A DNA stretch of 43,878 nt from Pseudomonadota bacterium (GTDB lineage Bacteria; Pseudomonadota; Gammaproteobacteria; Burkholderiales; Rhodocyclaceae): NCBI GenBank assembly GCA_008501585.1, contig QQUN01000077.1, positions 1 through 43,878 on the forward strand. The letters run 5' to 3'. The position numbers were made by a program, and so were the translations under genes. Shown here one piece after another: positions 1 through 7,601 of this stretch; the stretch's first letter is position 1, and every line of letters begins with the position of its first letter. Under the pieces are notes generated by a model, which saw only the letters and a list, made by a program, of their open reading frames with translations, had not been told where the DNA came from and made no database searches.

Positions 1-208
1 GGGCCTGCGCGGTCCACGCGGGCACCTGGGCAAGTGGGCCGTCCATGGGGCGTACGCTGGCGCTGCCGGGCAGGTGGTGCTCGAGGCGGGCCGGGGTGCG
101 GCCGGCGCCGATGACCAGGCCGGCCGTGGCGAGGCGTTGGCGGGCGGCGTCGGAGAGGCCGGCCCAGCCGTCGTCGAGGATGCCGACGAGGGTGCAGTGT
201 TCAGACAA
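1..208 (-). CDS. cbiE: Cobalt-precorrin-7 C5-methyltransferase CbiE (CobL N-terminal type), 5'-part only
   Basis: The first 69 codons of the gene are visible; the rest lies beyond base 1. Reading from a TTG start at 208, the protein begins with SEHCTLVGILDDGWAGLSDAA, the glycine-rich nucleotide-binding opening typical of CbiE/CobL (VVGIG.DGW.GL). The family methylates C5 of the corrinoid ring with S-adenosylmethionine. The start overlaps the end of cbiD by 8 bases, so translation is probably coupled. No ATG is available nearby, which is why TTG is chosen; ATT at 211 is the only close alternative. Whether the full gene is CbiE alone or a CbiE-CbiT (CobL) fusion cannot be seen. Confidence 0.8.
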   Translation of the reverse strand, partial: MSEHCTLVGILDDGWAGLSDAARQRLATAGLVIGAGRTPARLEHHLPGSASVRPMDGPLAQVPAWTAQA

Positions 209-1349
209 TGTCTTCTTCCTTCAGGGTGACGATGGGTTTGCCCTCGAAGTTGCAGGCCAGCACGGTGAGCCGGTGCGGGCCGGGGTAGCGTTCGCGCAGG
301 CTGCGGATGGCGCGCGCCGCCAGCGCGCGGTGGAAGGCCACCGCGAGGCCCAACGCCGCGAGGCGCTCGGCGGCGAAGCGCGCGGTTTCGGCGGCGCGGA
401 TCTCCTCGACCAGATCGGCCGGCGCGCCGACTTCGATGGCGGCGCTGGCGATCAGGTCGCGGTCGATCTCCTCGCGCCAGGCGTGGGTCACCGACAGGCC
501 CTGGCCGATCTTGGTGAGCTTGCCGACCATGGCGCCGACGATGATGTGCCGCATACCGTGCTTGACCGCGGTGCTGAAGGCGGCCTTGACGAAGTCGCCC
601 ATCTGCACGAAACAGGCCTCGGCCAGGTGCGGGAATTCGCGCATGGCGCATTTCTCGGTGCGCCCGCCGGTGGTGAACACCACGGTGGTCTGGCCCTGGT
701 TGGCAGCCACGTCCACCGCCTGGATCACGCTGGCGCGGAAGGCGGCGGTGGAGTAGGGGCGCACGATGCCGGTGGTGCCGAGAATCGAGATGCCGCCGAG
801 GATGCCGAGCCGGGCGTTGAGCGTCTTCTTGGCCATCTCCTCGCCGCCGGGCACGGAGATGGTGACTTCCAGCGCGTCGCCGGCGGCGAGGATGGGCGCG
901 CCGGCGGCCATCACGTTCTCCACGATATTGCGCCGGGGCACCGGGTTGATGGCCGGGCCGCCCACCTCCAGCCCGAGGCCGGGCATGGTCACCACGCCCA
1001 CGCCGGGGCCGCCCTTGAGGATGATCTCGCCACCGCCGCCGGGGATGCGGCGCACGTCGGCGGTCAGGTGCGCGCCATGGGTGGCGTCGGGGTCGTCGCC
1101 GGCATCCTTGATGCTGACGGCGTGGGCGGTGCGCCCGTCGGTGCGTCCGTCGGTGATCTTGAAGACCACGTGTTTGGTGTTGGGCAGCACGGTCTCGACC
1201 TCCGCCGGCACGGCGCCGCGCACCAGGCCGAGCGTGGCCGCCACCGCCGCGGCGGCCGAATTGGCGCCGGTGGAAAAGCCCGTGCGGTTGCCGCGATCGC
1301 GCTTGGCGTCGCCCTTGCGGACCTTGTCGGGCAGCGTGTGGCCGCTCAT
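201..1349 (-). CDS. cbiD: Cobalt-precorrin-5B C1-methyltransferase CbiD
   Basis: The 382-residue product has the usual length of CbiD, which methylates C1 of cobalt-precorrin-5B in the oxygen-independent cobalamin pathway. Recognisable elements are the N-terminal TGFSTGANSAAAA segment (about residues 23-35), the IKDAGDDPDATHGA block (about 80-93) and the glycine-rich stretch IILKGGPGVGVVT (about 109-121). The gene sits 7 bases after cobH and overlaps cbiE by 8 bases, as expected inside an operon. Just before the IKDAGDD block, a four-codon unit (DGRT) is repeated in tandem, matching two copies of a 9-base word with a 12-base period at 1135-1155. The reading frame is intact. Confidence 0.95.
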   Translation of the reverse strand: MSGHTLPDKVRKGDAKRDRGNRTGFSTGANSAAAAVAATLGLVRGAVPAEVETVLPNTKHVVFKITDGRTDGRTAHAVSIKDAGDDPDATHGAHLTADVRRIPGGGGEIILKGGPGVGVVTMPGLGLEVGGPAINPVPRRNIVENVMAAGAPILAAGDALEVTISVPGGEEMAKKTLNARLGILGGISILGTTGIVRPYSTAAFRASVIQAVDVAANQGQTTVVFTTGGRTEKCAMREFPHLAEACFVQMGDFVKAAFSTAVKHGMRHIIVGAMVGKLTKIGQGLSVTHAWREEIDRDLIASAAIEVGAPADLVEEIRAAETARFAAERLAALGLAVAFHRALAARAIRSLRERYPGPHRLTVLACNFEGKPIVTLKEEDIV

Positions 1350-1356
1350 CGGTGGA

Positions 1357-2031
1357 TCAGGCGGCGGTACGCTGGCGGGCTTCGGCCAGACCGAGCAGGG
1401 CGTGAATCGCCGCCACCACCAGCGTCGAACCGCCCTTGCGGCCGCGGATGACGATCCACGGCACCTCGGTCAGTTCGGCCATCAAGTCCTTGGATTCGGC
1501 CGCCGAGACGAAGCCGACCGGCATGCCGACCACCAGCGCCGGCCGGGCGCCTTCGTCGCGGATCAGGCGCACGACCTCGATCAGCGCGGTGGGCGCGTTG
1601 CCGATGCCGACGATGGCGCCGTCGAGCAGGCCGAGCCGGTGCGCCTTGCGCATGGCCTGCACGGCGCGGGTGGTGTCCTGCGCTTTTGCCGAGGCAATCA
1701 CGTCTTCATCGGAGATGAACTGGTGGGTGGCGAGGCCGAAGTGCGCCAGCCGGTTGGCTGACAGGCCGACGCAGATCATCTCCACGTCGGCGACGATGCG
1801 GCTGGCGCCGCCGAGGATGGCGGCCAGCGCGGCGTCGGTGGCCTGGGGGTGGAAGTCGGTCAGGCCGTTGAAGTCGAAATCGGCGTTTGCGTGGATCATG
1901 CGCCGCACCACCGGCCACTGGTCGGCGCTATAGGCGTGTGGGCCGACCTCGGCGTCGATGATCGAGAACGAGTCGTGCTCGATGGCGCGGCCGGCGGCGG
2001 TGAGCTGTTCGGTAACGGTGTTGGTGGTCAT
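1357..2031 (-). CDS. cobH: Precorrin-8X / cobalt-precorrin-8 methylmutase CobH/CbiC
   Basis: The 224-residue protein is the methylmutase that moves the C11 methyl group to C12, giving hydrogenobyrinate or cobyrinate. Family hallmarks are IIDAEVGPHAYSADQWPVVRRMIHA near the N-terminus, ADVEMICVGLS in the middle, and the run GIGNAPTAL, GMPVGFVSAAESK and VIRGRKGGST toward the C-terminus; the histidine in RRMIHA is the expected catalytic residue. An open frame continues far upstream, but its composition is that of the overlapping cbiX frame, so the ATG at 2031, 4 bases after the cbiX stop, is taken as the start. Confidence 0.94.
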   Translation of the reverse strand: MTTNTVTEQLTAAGRAIEHDSFSIIDAEVGPHAYSADQWPVVRRMIHANADFDFNGLTDFHPQATDAALAAILGGASRIVADVEMICVGLSANRLAHFGLATHQFISDEDVIASAKAQDTTRAVQAMRKAHRLGLLDGAIVGIGNAPTALIEVVRLIRDEGARPALVVGMPVGFVSAAESKDLMAELTEVPWIVIRGRKGGSTLVVAAIHALLGLAEARQRTAA

Positions 2032-2035
2032 GGGC

Positions 2036-2914
2036 TCAGGCGTGTGCGTGATGGGGGTGGTCGTGACCGTGGCCGGTGTGGGTATGGCTGTGGTCGTGCA
2101 GATGCTCGGCTTCGGCGGCGAGGCGGTACTTGCAGCCGTCGCATTCGAGCAGGCCGCCCTCGGCGGCGCCGGCACCGAGGGCGCGGGCGTCGACCAGGTC
2201 GAACACGCCGGCGTCGAAGCCGAAGGCGCCGCCGAGCGCGAAGGCGATCTCGGGGTATTGCTGGCGCAGGCGGGCGAGCTGCGCGGCAATGCGGTCCATC
2301 AACACGCCGCTGAACAGATACACCGGCACGATGGCGATCTGCGACATGCCCAGGCGCACCTGGCGCTGCACCACCGATTCGAGGCGCGGCCAGGTGATGC
2401 TGGTGAAGGCCAGGTCGACCAGGTCGTGGTCGCTGTCCTCGAACAGCCAGCGCGCCAGTTTGGCCAGCTCGCCGTTGGCACCGGCGTCGGAGGAGCCACG
2501 GCCGAGCAGGATGACGCCGGTGGTGCGCGGGTCGGGGTGGTGCAGTTCGGCCATCAAGCGGTCGAGCCGGGCTTGCAGTACGTCGAGGATCTCGCGGCCC
2601 ATGCCGAGGTGGCGCGCGCAGGCGAAGTGCACGCCCCGGTGGCGCTGGCGGGCGCGTTCGATGGCCGCGGGCAATTCCATCTTCACATGGCCGGCCGCGT
2701 TGAGGATGAAGGGCAGGGTGATGACGCGGTGGGCATTGTGCGCGGCGCGGTCGAGGCCGGCATCGAGCAGTACCTCGGCGTACTCGATGAAGCACACCTC
2801 GATGCGCCAGTCGGGCCGGCGGGCGCGCCATTGCGCGGCGAAGCGTTCGATTTCGGCATTGCCGGCCGGGTTGCGCGAGCCGTGGCCGACGAGCAGGACG
2901 GTGGTGTCGTTCAT
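2036..2914 (-). CDS. cbiX: Sirohydrochlorin cobaltochelatase CbiX, long form with His-rich tail
   Basis: The 292-residue protein inserts Co2+ into sirohydrochlorin, the entry step of the cobalt-early corrinoid route. It contains two chelatase repeats: residues 1-120 carry LLVGHGSRN with the metal-binding His11 and a second histidine at 76, while residues 130-245 carry LLGRGSSDAG, where the first histidine is replaced by Arg. The C-terminus has a CDGC pair (258-261) followed by a tail in which 10 of about 20 residues are His. Long CbiX proteins of this design are known to carry an Fe-S cluster and a histidine-rich metal store. The start ATG overlaps the cobM stop (ATGA), which fixes the start. 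Confidence 0.94.
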   Translation of the reverse strand: MNDTTVLLVGHGSRNPAGNAEIERFAAQWRARRPDWRIEVCFIEYAEVLLDAGLDRAAHNAHRVITLPFILNAAGHVKMELPAAIERARQRHRGVHFACARHLGMGREILDVLQARLDRLMAELHHPDPRTTGVILLGRGSSDAGANGELAKLARWLFEDSDHDLVDLAFTSITWPRLESVVQRQVRLGMSQIAIVPVYLFSGVLMDRIAAQLARLRQQYPEIAFALGGAFGFDAGVFDLVDARALGAGAAEGGLLECDGCKYRLAAEAEHLHDHSHTHTGHGHDHPHHAHA

Positions 2915-3705
2915 GGGGTGTCCTCGGCCGCGCTGGCGCGGCGGAAGCGGTGGCTGAAGTTGGGGTCGTAGAGCTTGCTGCGGGCGATGTCCGGCCAGTG
3001 GCGGGCGCCCAGCGCGGGGCTGGCGATGATCATGGCCTGGCTGGCGATGCCGGCCTCGGCGCAGCGGGTGGCGATGTCGGCCAGCGTGCCGCGCACGATC
3101 TGCTCGGCGCCCGGCCAGCTGGCCTTCTGCACCACCACGATGGGCGCATCCTCCGGCCAGCCGGCGGCGCGCAATTCGGCTTGCACGGTGTCGAGCAGGG
3201 TGATCGACAGGAAGAGGCACAGCGTGCTGCGGTGCGCGGCCAGCGCGGCGAGGTCTTCGCCGGCGGGCATGGGCGTGCGCCCGGCCACGCGGGTGAGGAT
3301 CACCGTCTGCGTCACCTCCGGCAGGGTCAGCGTCTCGCCGGCAGCGGCGGCCGAGGCCATGGCCGAGGACACGCCCGGCACCACGGCCCAGGGCACGGCG
3401 GCGGCGTCGAGCGGGCGGGTCATCTCGGTGAGCGCGCCGTACAGGCCGGGGTCGCCGGTCTGCAGGCGCACCACCACGGCATGGCGTGCGGCGGCGTCGA
3501 TCAGCCAGGCGCAGATCGCCTCCAGCGTCATGCCCTTGGAGTCGCGGATCTCGCAGCCGGCGGGCGTGAAGCGGGTGGCCGCGCGGTCGACCAGCGAGCC
3601 GGCGAACAGCACTGCGCCGGCGCGTTCGAGCAGGCCGCGGCCCTTCACGGTGATCAGGTCCGGGTCACCCGGACCGGCGCCGACGAACCATACCGTTCCC
3701 GTCAT
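2911..3705 (-). CDS. cobM: Precorrin-4 / cobalt-precorrin-4 C11-methyltransferase CobM/CbiF
   Basis: The 264-residue product is an S-adenosylmethionine-dependent corrinoid methyltransferase acting at C11. The N-terminus reads VWFVGAGPGDPDLITVKG, the class III methyltransferase loop. VVRLQTGDPGLYGAL, VPGVSSAMASAAA and the segment LPEVTQTVILTRVAGRTPMP are specific for CobM/CbiF. Both ends overlap neighbours by four bases (ATGA), with the permease upstream and cbiX downstream, so the start at 3705 is well fixed and translational coupling is likely. Confidence 0.95.
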   Translation of the reverse strand: MTGTVWFVGAGPGDPDLITVKGRGLLERAGAVLFAGSLVDRAATRFTPAGCEIRDSKGMTLEAICAWLIDAAARHAVVVRLQTGDPGLYGALTEMTRPLDAAAVPWAVVPGVSSAMASAAAAGETLTLPEVTQTVILTRVAGRTPMPAGEDLAALAAHRSTLCLFLSITLLDTVQAELRAAGWPEDAPIVVVQKASWPGAEQIVRGTLADIATRCAEAGIASQAMIIASPALGARHWPDIARSKLYDPNFSHRFRRASAAEDTP

Positions 3706-4331
3706 GTGCGACCCGCCAGGTCGAAGCACAGGCGCATCGCCGGGCGGTCGGCGTGGCGTTGCAGCAGGCGCACGGTGACCAGGGTGAGCAGCGGTTCGAT
3801 GGCGACGATGGCCAGGTAGGAGGCAGCAAACGTGCCCCAGGCGGTAAGCGGTGTGGCCACTTCGCCGACCGACAGCCACAGGCCGACCATGACGGTGACG
3901 CCGGTGTAGTAGATCGCGTCGAGCTTGAGGATGGTGGCGACGTTGAGCGTCCTCAGGCGCTTGCCGACGGTGTGGTGCAGCAGCATCAGCGGCACGGCCA
4001 GCGACAGGGTATTGACGCCCAGGTGCAGGAGGTCGGCCGGCTCGAACAGCAGGCCCTGGACCAGCAGGCCGAGGCCGAAGCCGAGCAGGGTGGGGACGAA
4101 ACCGAGGGTCAGGTAGATCGGCATGGCGCCGACGAAGTGCAGCTCCGACGGGCCGACTGGCAGGTGGAAACTCTGCATGAACAGCGAGAAGAACACCGCG
4201 GCAAGCACGGTGCGCAGGATCAGCGCCGGGCGCTTGAAAAGACCGATGGTATGGGCGGCGAGGACGCCGCTGGCGGATACGGAGGCGAAGAGGATCTTGG
4301 CTTGCGCGAGCATGCCGGGTTCGATATGCAT
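3702..4331 (-). CDS. CbiM-like energy-coupling-factor permease (cobalt/nickel uptake S-component)
   Basis: The 209-residue membrane protein resembles the CbiM/NikM substrate-binding component of cobalt and nickel ECF transporters. It starts with Met-His (MHIEPGML); in CbiM proteins the exposed N-terminal Met1-His2 helps bind the metal. About six hydrophobic segments are visible, at roughly residues 13-30, 36-52, 66-92, 98-118, 141-155 and 165-190. No CbiN, CbiQ or CbiO partner is in the window, so either distant ATPase parts are used or the protein works alone. Its place between cobB and cobM in a riboswitch-controlled operon supports cobalt import for cobalamin synthesis; nickel is possible but less likely. 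The ATG at 4331 is chosen because the Met-His start matches the family. Confidence 0.8.
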   Translation of the reverse strand: MHIEPGMLAQAKILFASVSASGVLAAHTIGLFKRPALILRTVLAAVFFSLFMQSFHLPVGPSELHFVGAMPIYLTLGFVPTLLGFGLGLLVQGLLFEPADLLHLGVNTLSLAVPLMLLHHTVGKRLRTLNVATILKLDAIYYTGVTVMVGLWLSVGEVATPLTAWGTFAASYLAIVAIEPLLTLVTVRLLQRHADRPAMRLCFDLAGRT

Positions 4332-4357
4332 GATGACTCCTGGGGGTTGGGGGTGAA

Positions 4358-5668
4358 TCAGGGGGTGAACAAGGCCGCGGTGGCGACCGGGTTGGAGGGG
4401 AAATACAAGTGCATGAAGGAGGCGAACAGCCGTCCGTCGCGCCAGATGGCTTCGGGGGTTCCGTTGTGGCGCTGGGCGACGCTGTGGCCGGCCGGCTCGC
4501 GCAGGCAGTGGGCACGGGCGTGGTGGAAGCAGTGGCCGCGCAGTTCGCCTTCGGCGGTGAGCAGGCTGTGCATGCCGAGGTTGACCAGACGCTCGGCCAT
4601 CACCGCTTCGCCCGGCAGCAGGCCGAACAGGGCGGCGCTGTGGCCGTCGTGGTCGGTCAGGGTGTCGAGCAGGGCGAGCATGCCGCCGCATTCGGCAACG
4701 ATGGGCTTGCCGGCGCGGTGGTGGGCGTGCAGCGCCTCGCGCAGGCCGGCGTTGGCGGCGAGGGTGTCGAGGTGCAGTTCGGGGTAGCCGCCGGGCAGGT
4801 AGAGCGCGTCGGCCTGCGGCAGGCCGGTGTCGGCCAGCGGCGAGAAGAAGCGCAGCTGGGCGCCGAGCGCGCGCAGGGTGTCGAGGTTGGCGGGGTAGAG
4901 AAAGGCGAAGGCGGCGTCGCGGGCGATGGCGATGGTGACGCCGTCGAGCCGGCGCGGGATTGGCGCCTGCGCCGGTGCGCTGAAGGCGACCGGGGCGGGC
5001 AGCGGCGGCTTGACGGCGTCGAGCGCGTCGGCGGCGCGGTCGATGCGCTGCGCCAGGTCGGCCACTTCCTCGGCCTGGACCAGGCCGAGGTGGCGCGCGG
5101 GCAGGGCGGCCTCGGCCTTGCGCGGCAGGGCGCCGAGCCAGGCCATGTCGGCCGGCAGGCTCTCGCGCAGCATCTCGGCATGGCCGGGGCTGCCCACGCG
5201 GTTGGCCAGCACGCCATAGAAGTTGAGCGACGGCCGGTAGCGCGCCAGCCCGAGCGCGATGGCGCCGAAGGTCTGGGCCATGGCCGAGCCGTCGATGACC
5301 GCCAGCACCGGCAGGCCCAGCGTCTCGGCCAGCGATGCGCTGGAAGCGATGCCGTCGTGCAGGCCCATCACGCCTTCGACCAGGATCAGGTCGGCCTCGG
5401 CGGCGGCTTGATGCAGCAGGGTGCGGCAGTGGTCCTCGCCGCCCATCCACAGGTCGAGCTGATACACCGGATGGCCGCTGGCCTGCGCCAGGATCATCGG
5501 ATCGAGAAAGTCGGGGCCGGTCTTGAACACGCGTACCCGGCGCCCCTGGCGGACATGCCAGCGGGCCAGCGCGGCGGTGGCGGTGGTCTTGCCCTGGCCG
5601 GAGGCCGGGGCGGCGATGAGGAGGGCCGGGCAGTGGTGGACGGCGGCCGGTGATTCTGCAGGCGTCAT
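4358..5668 (-). CDS. cobB: Cobyrinate a,c-diamide synthase CobB/CbiA
   Basis: This 436-residue glutamine-dependent amidotransferase amidates the a and c side chains of the corrin ring using ATP. Domain order is an N-terminal ATPase with the loop ASGQGKTT (22-29) and LVEGVMGLHDG (97-106), then a C-terminal triad glutaminase with PGGYPELH (292-299), the nucleophile Cys327 in AECGGM, and His420 in SFMHLYF. Length fits the family. It is the first gene after the cobalamin riboswitch. The ATG at 5668 is preceded by GGAGAG at a suitable distance; an ATG ten codons upstream lacks such a site. Confidence 0.95.
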   Translation of the reverse strand: MTPAESPAAVHHCPALLIAAPASGQGKTTATAALARWHVRQGRRVRVFKTGPDFLDPMILAQASGHPVYQLDLWMGGEDHCRTLLHQAAAEADLILVEGVMGLHDGIASSASLAETLGLPVLAVIDGSAMAQTFGAIALGLARYRPSLNFYGVLANRVGSPGHAEMLRESLPADMAWLGALPRKAEAALPARHLGLVQAEEVADLAQRIDRAADALDAVKPPLPAPVAFSAPAQAPIPRRLDGVTIAIARDAAFAFLYPANLDTLRALGAQLRFFSPLADTGLPQADALYLPGGYPELHLDTLAANAGLREALHAHHRAGKPIVAECGGMLALLDTLTDHDGHSAALFGLLPGEAVMAERLVNLGMHSLLTAEGELRGHCFHHARAHCLREPAGHSVAQRHNGTPEAIWRDGRLFASFMHLYFPSNPVATAALFTP

Positions 5669-5793
5669 GTGTCTCTCCGCACGCTCACCCGCGTGCAAAG
5701 TGGATCGTTACGACATGCAGAGGAAGTCAGTTGGCAGAGGCCGGATGGATGTGCCGGTTGCCCGCTGGATCGCCCGCCGCGATGCCGCTCGTT

Positions 5794-5987
5794 GGTGTCG
5801 GGCCGGTCTCCGGACTCACGAGTGGCGGTGTTGCGCCGGCATCGCGCCTTCCCGTGCCTGGGCACAGTGGCATGTGGCGATGTTGAACTCGTTTACCGTT
5901 GCGGGGGCAGTGTCGGGATCGCTTCGGCCAAGGGCCTGAAACTCACCGACTTCCCGTTTAATCCCCTTGCCGAAGCGCGGGGACACC
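5794..5987 (-). ncRNA. Cobalamin riboswitch (AdoCbl type)
   Basis: Read on the minus strand, the leader contains the B12 box AGTCCGGAGACCGGCC (matching AGYCMGRAGACCKGCC), preceded by GCCACTG and GGGAAGGCG. Further upstream come AACGGGAAGTCGGTGAG and the CCCCCGCAACGGTAA core, in the order and spacing of cobalamin riboswitches. A closing P1 helix can be drawn between GGTGTC (5982-5987) and GACACC (5794-5799). About 125 bases separate the aptamer from the cobB ATG, room for an expression platform that hides the ribosome site or ends transcription. It should shut off cobB to cbiE when adenosylcobalamin is plentiful. Confidence 0.95.
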
Positions 5988-6144
5988 TGATCACATGCGG
6001 CGGATCATGCCACACATTGATGACAGATGCGAGGGGGCGTGGCGAATTGGGAAAGGGCGTCGCCGAAATGATGGCGGCACGACCGGGGGCGCGTGGCCGG
6101 CCCTGTCGTGCCGCGGGGTGTTGAGCGGCGGTGATGCGGGCCGC
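5988..6144. other. Intergenic stretch with 10-bp inverted repeat, promoter side of the cob operon
   Basis: This gap must hold the cob operon promoter (minus strand), but no convincing -35/-10 pair is visible; CATGAT near 6014 is a weak -10 candidate. A perfect inverted repeat, GCGGCACGAC at 6074-6083 and GTCGTGCCGC at 6105-6114, lies about 30 bases past the stop of the phosphomannomutase gene. It could be the stem of a transcript end, although no T-run follows on either strand. No coding sequence is recognised. Confidence 0.5.
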
Positions 6145-7521
6145 TCAGAACGGCAGCGTCAGCCCCGGCCAGACGGTGTGGATGGCGCTGCGGAACGCCG
6201 CCTGGATGCGTTCGATGGCCGCGCTGGAGTCGGCCTCGAAGCGCAGCACCACCACCGGTGTCGTGTTAGACGGGCGGGCCAGGCCGAAGCCGTCGGGATA
6301 CTCGACACGCACGCCGTCGATGGTGATGACTTCGTCGGCACCGTCGAACGCGGCCCGCTCGCGCAGGCGGCGTACCAGCTCGAAGGGCTCGCCCTCGGCC
6401 ATTTTCAGGTTCAGCTCGGGGGTGCTGGTGGCGTCGGGCAGCGCGGTGAGGGCGGCGTTGGCGTCGGGGCGGGCGGAGAGGATCTCGAGCAGGCGGGCGC
6501 CGGCATAGAGGCCGTCGTCGAAGCCGTACCAGCGCTCCTTGAAGAACACATGGCCGCTCATCTCGCCGGCCAGCGGGGCGCCGGTCTCCTTGAGCTTGGC
6601 CTTGACCAGGGCGTGGCCGGTGTTCCACATCAGCGGCTCGCCGCCGTGCTGGCGGATCCAGCCGGCGAGATTGCGGGTGCATTTGACGTCGTAGATGATC
6701 TGCCCGCCGGGCACGCGCGAGAGCACGTCGGCGGCAAAGAGCATGAGCTGGCGGTCGGGGTAGATGATCTGCCCGTCCTTGGTGACCACGCCGAGGCGGT
6801 CGCCGTCGCCGTCGAAGGCGAGGCCCAGCTCGGCGTCGGTGTCACGCAGGGCGCGGATCACGTCCTGCAGGTTCTCGGGCTTGGAGGGGTCGGGGTGGTG
6901 GTTGGGGAAGTTGCCGTCCACCTCGCAGAACAGCTCGGTCACCTCGCAGCCCAGGCCGCGGAACAACTGCGGGGCGACGGCGCCGGCCACGCCGTTGCCG
7001 CAGTCGATGACGATCTTCATCGGCCGGGCCAGGCGAATGTCGCCGATCACGCGCTCGAGATAGGCATCGATGATGCCTGCGTGCTGGCGCACCGTCCCGC
7101 TGCCGCGGGCGAGGTTACCGGTCTCGATGCGCTGGCGCAGGCCCTGGATCAGCTCGCCGAACAGGGTCTGGCCGCCGAGCACCATCTTGAAGCCGTTGTA
7201 ATCGGGCGGGTTGTGGCTGCCGGTGACGCTGACGCAGCCGTCGGCGTCAAGCTGGTAGGCGGCAAAGTAGGTGAGCGGCGTGGGCACGCAGCCGATGTCG
7301 ATCACATCCACGCCGGCAGCGCAGATGCCTTCGGCCAGCGCGCCGGCCAGGCTCGGGCCGGAGAGGCGGCCGTCGCGGCCGACGACGATGGTCTTGAGCT
7401 GGCGGGCGCGGGCTTCCGAGCCCAGCGCGTGGCCGATGGCGCGAGCGACGTCGGGCGTCAGGGATTTGTCGATGATGCCGCGGATGTCGTAGGCCTTGAA
7501 GATTTCGGGAGCGAGTTGCAT
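6145..7521 (-). CDS. Phosphomannomutase/phosphoglucomutase (AlgC/ManB-type)
   Basis: The 458-residue enzyme interconverts hexose 1- and 6-phosphates in the cytoplasm, feeding nucleotide sugars for polysaccharide and LPS synthesis. All four signature loops are present in order: the phosphoserine loop TGSHNP with Ser102, the Mg2+ loop DGDGDR (237-242), the sugar-specificity loop GEMSGH (319-324; this form handles both mannose and glucose in AlgC-type enzymes), and the phosphate-binding loop RPSNTTP (416-422). Length equals that of AlgC. The gene is transcribed alone; an ATTC-rich short repeat lies in its leader near 7537-7556. Which sugar dominates in vivo cannot be told from sequence. Confidence 0.93.
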   Translation of the reverse strand: MQLAPEIFKAYDIRGIIDKSLTPDVARAIGHALGSEARARQLKTIVVGRDGRLSGPSLAGALAEGICAAGVDVIDIGCVPTPLTYFAAYQLDADGCVSVTGSHNPPDYNGFKMVLGGQTLFGELIQGLRQRIETGNLARGSGTVRQHAGIIDAYLERVIGDIRLARPMKIVIDCGNGVAGAVAPQLFRGLGCEVTELFCEVDGNFPNHHPDPSKPENLQDVIRALRDTDAELGLAFDGDGDRLGVVTKDGQIIYPDRQLMLFAADVLSRVPGGQIIYDVKCTRNLAGWIRQHGGEPLMWNTGHALVKAKLKETGAPLAGEMSGHVFFKERWYGFDDGLYAGARLLEILSARPDANAALTALPDATSTPELNLKMAEGEPFELVRRLRERAAFDGADEVITIDGVRVEYPDGFGLARPSNTTPVVVLRFEADSSAAIERIQAAFRSAIHTVWPGLTLPF

Positions 7522-7601
7522 GAGGTGTCCGGGGATGCTGAATGAATGAAATGAATGGCGCGATTATCGATGATTTGTGCGTAGTGCGTGTGACGACTCG
7601 G

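Noticed and set aside
45-1451. Long plus-strand open frame across cbiD
   Set aside because: Antisense shadow of cbiD, cobH and cbiE; composition (Gly, His, Asp rich) is typical of reverse frames in GC-rich DNA.
7537-7556. Short ATTC/TTCA repeat upstream of the phosphomannomutase gene
   Set aside because: Too short and imperfect to be more than simple-sequence DNA.
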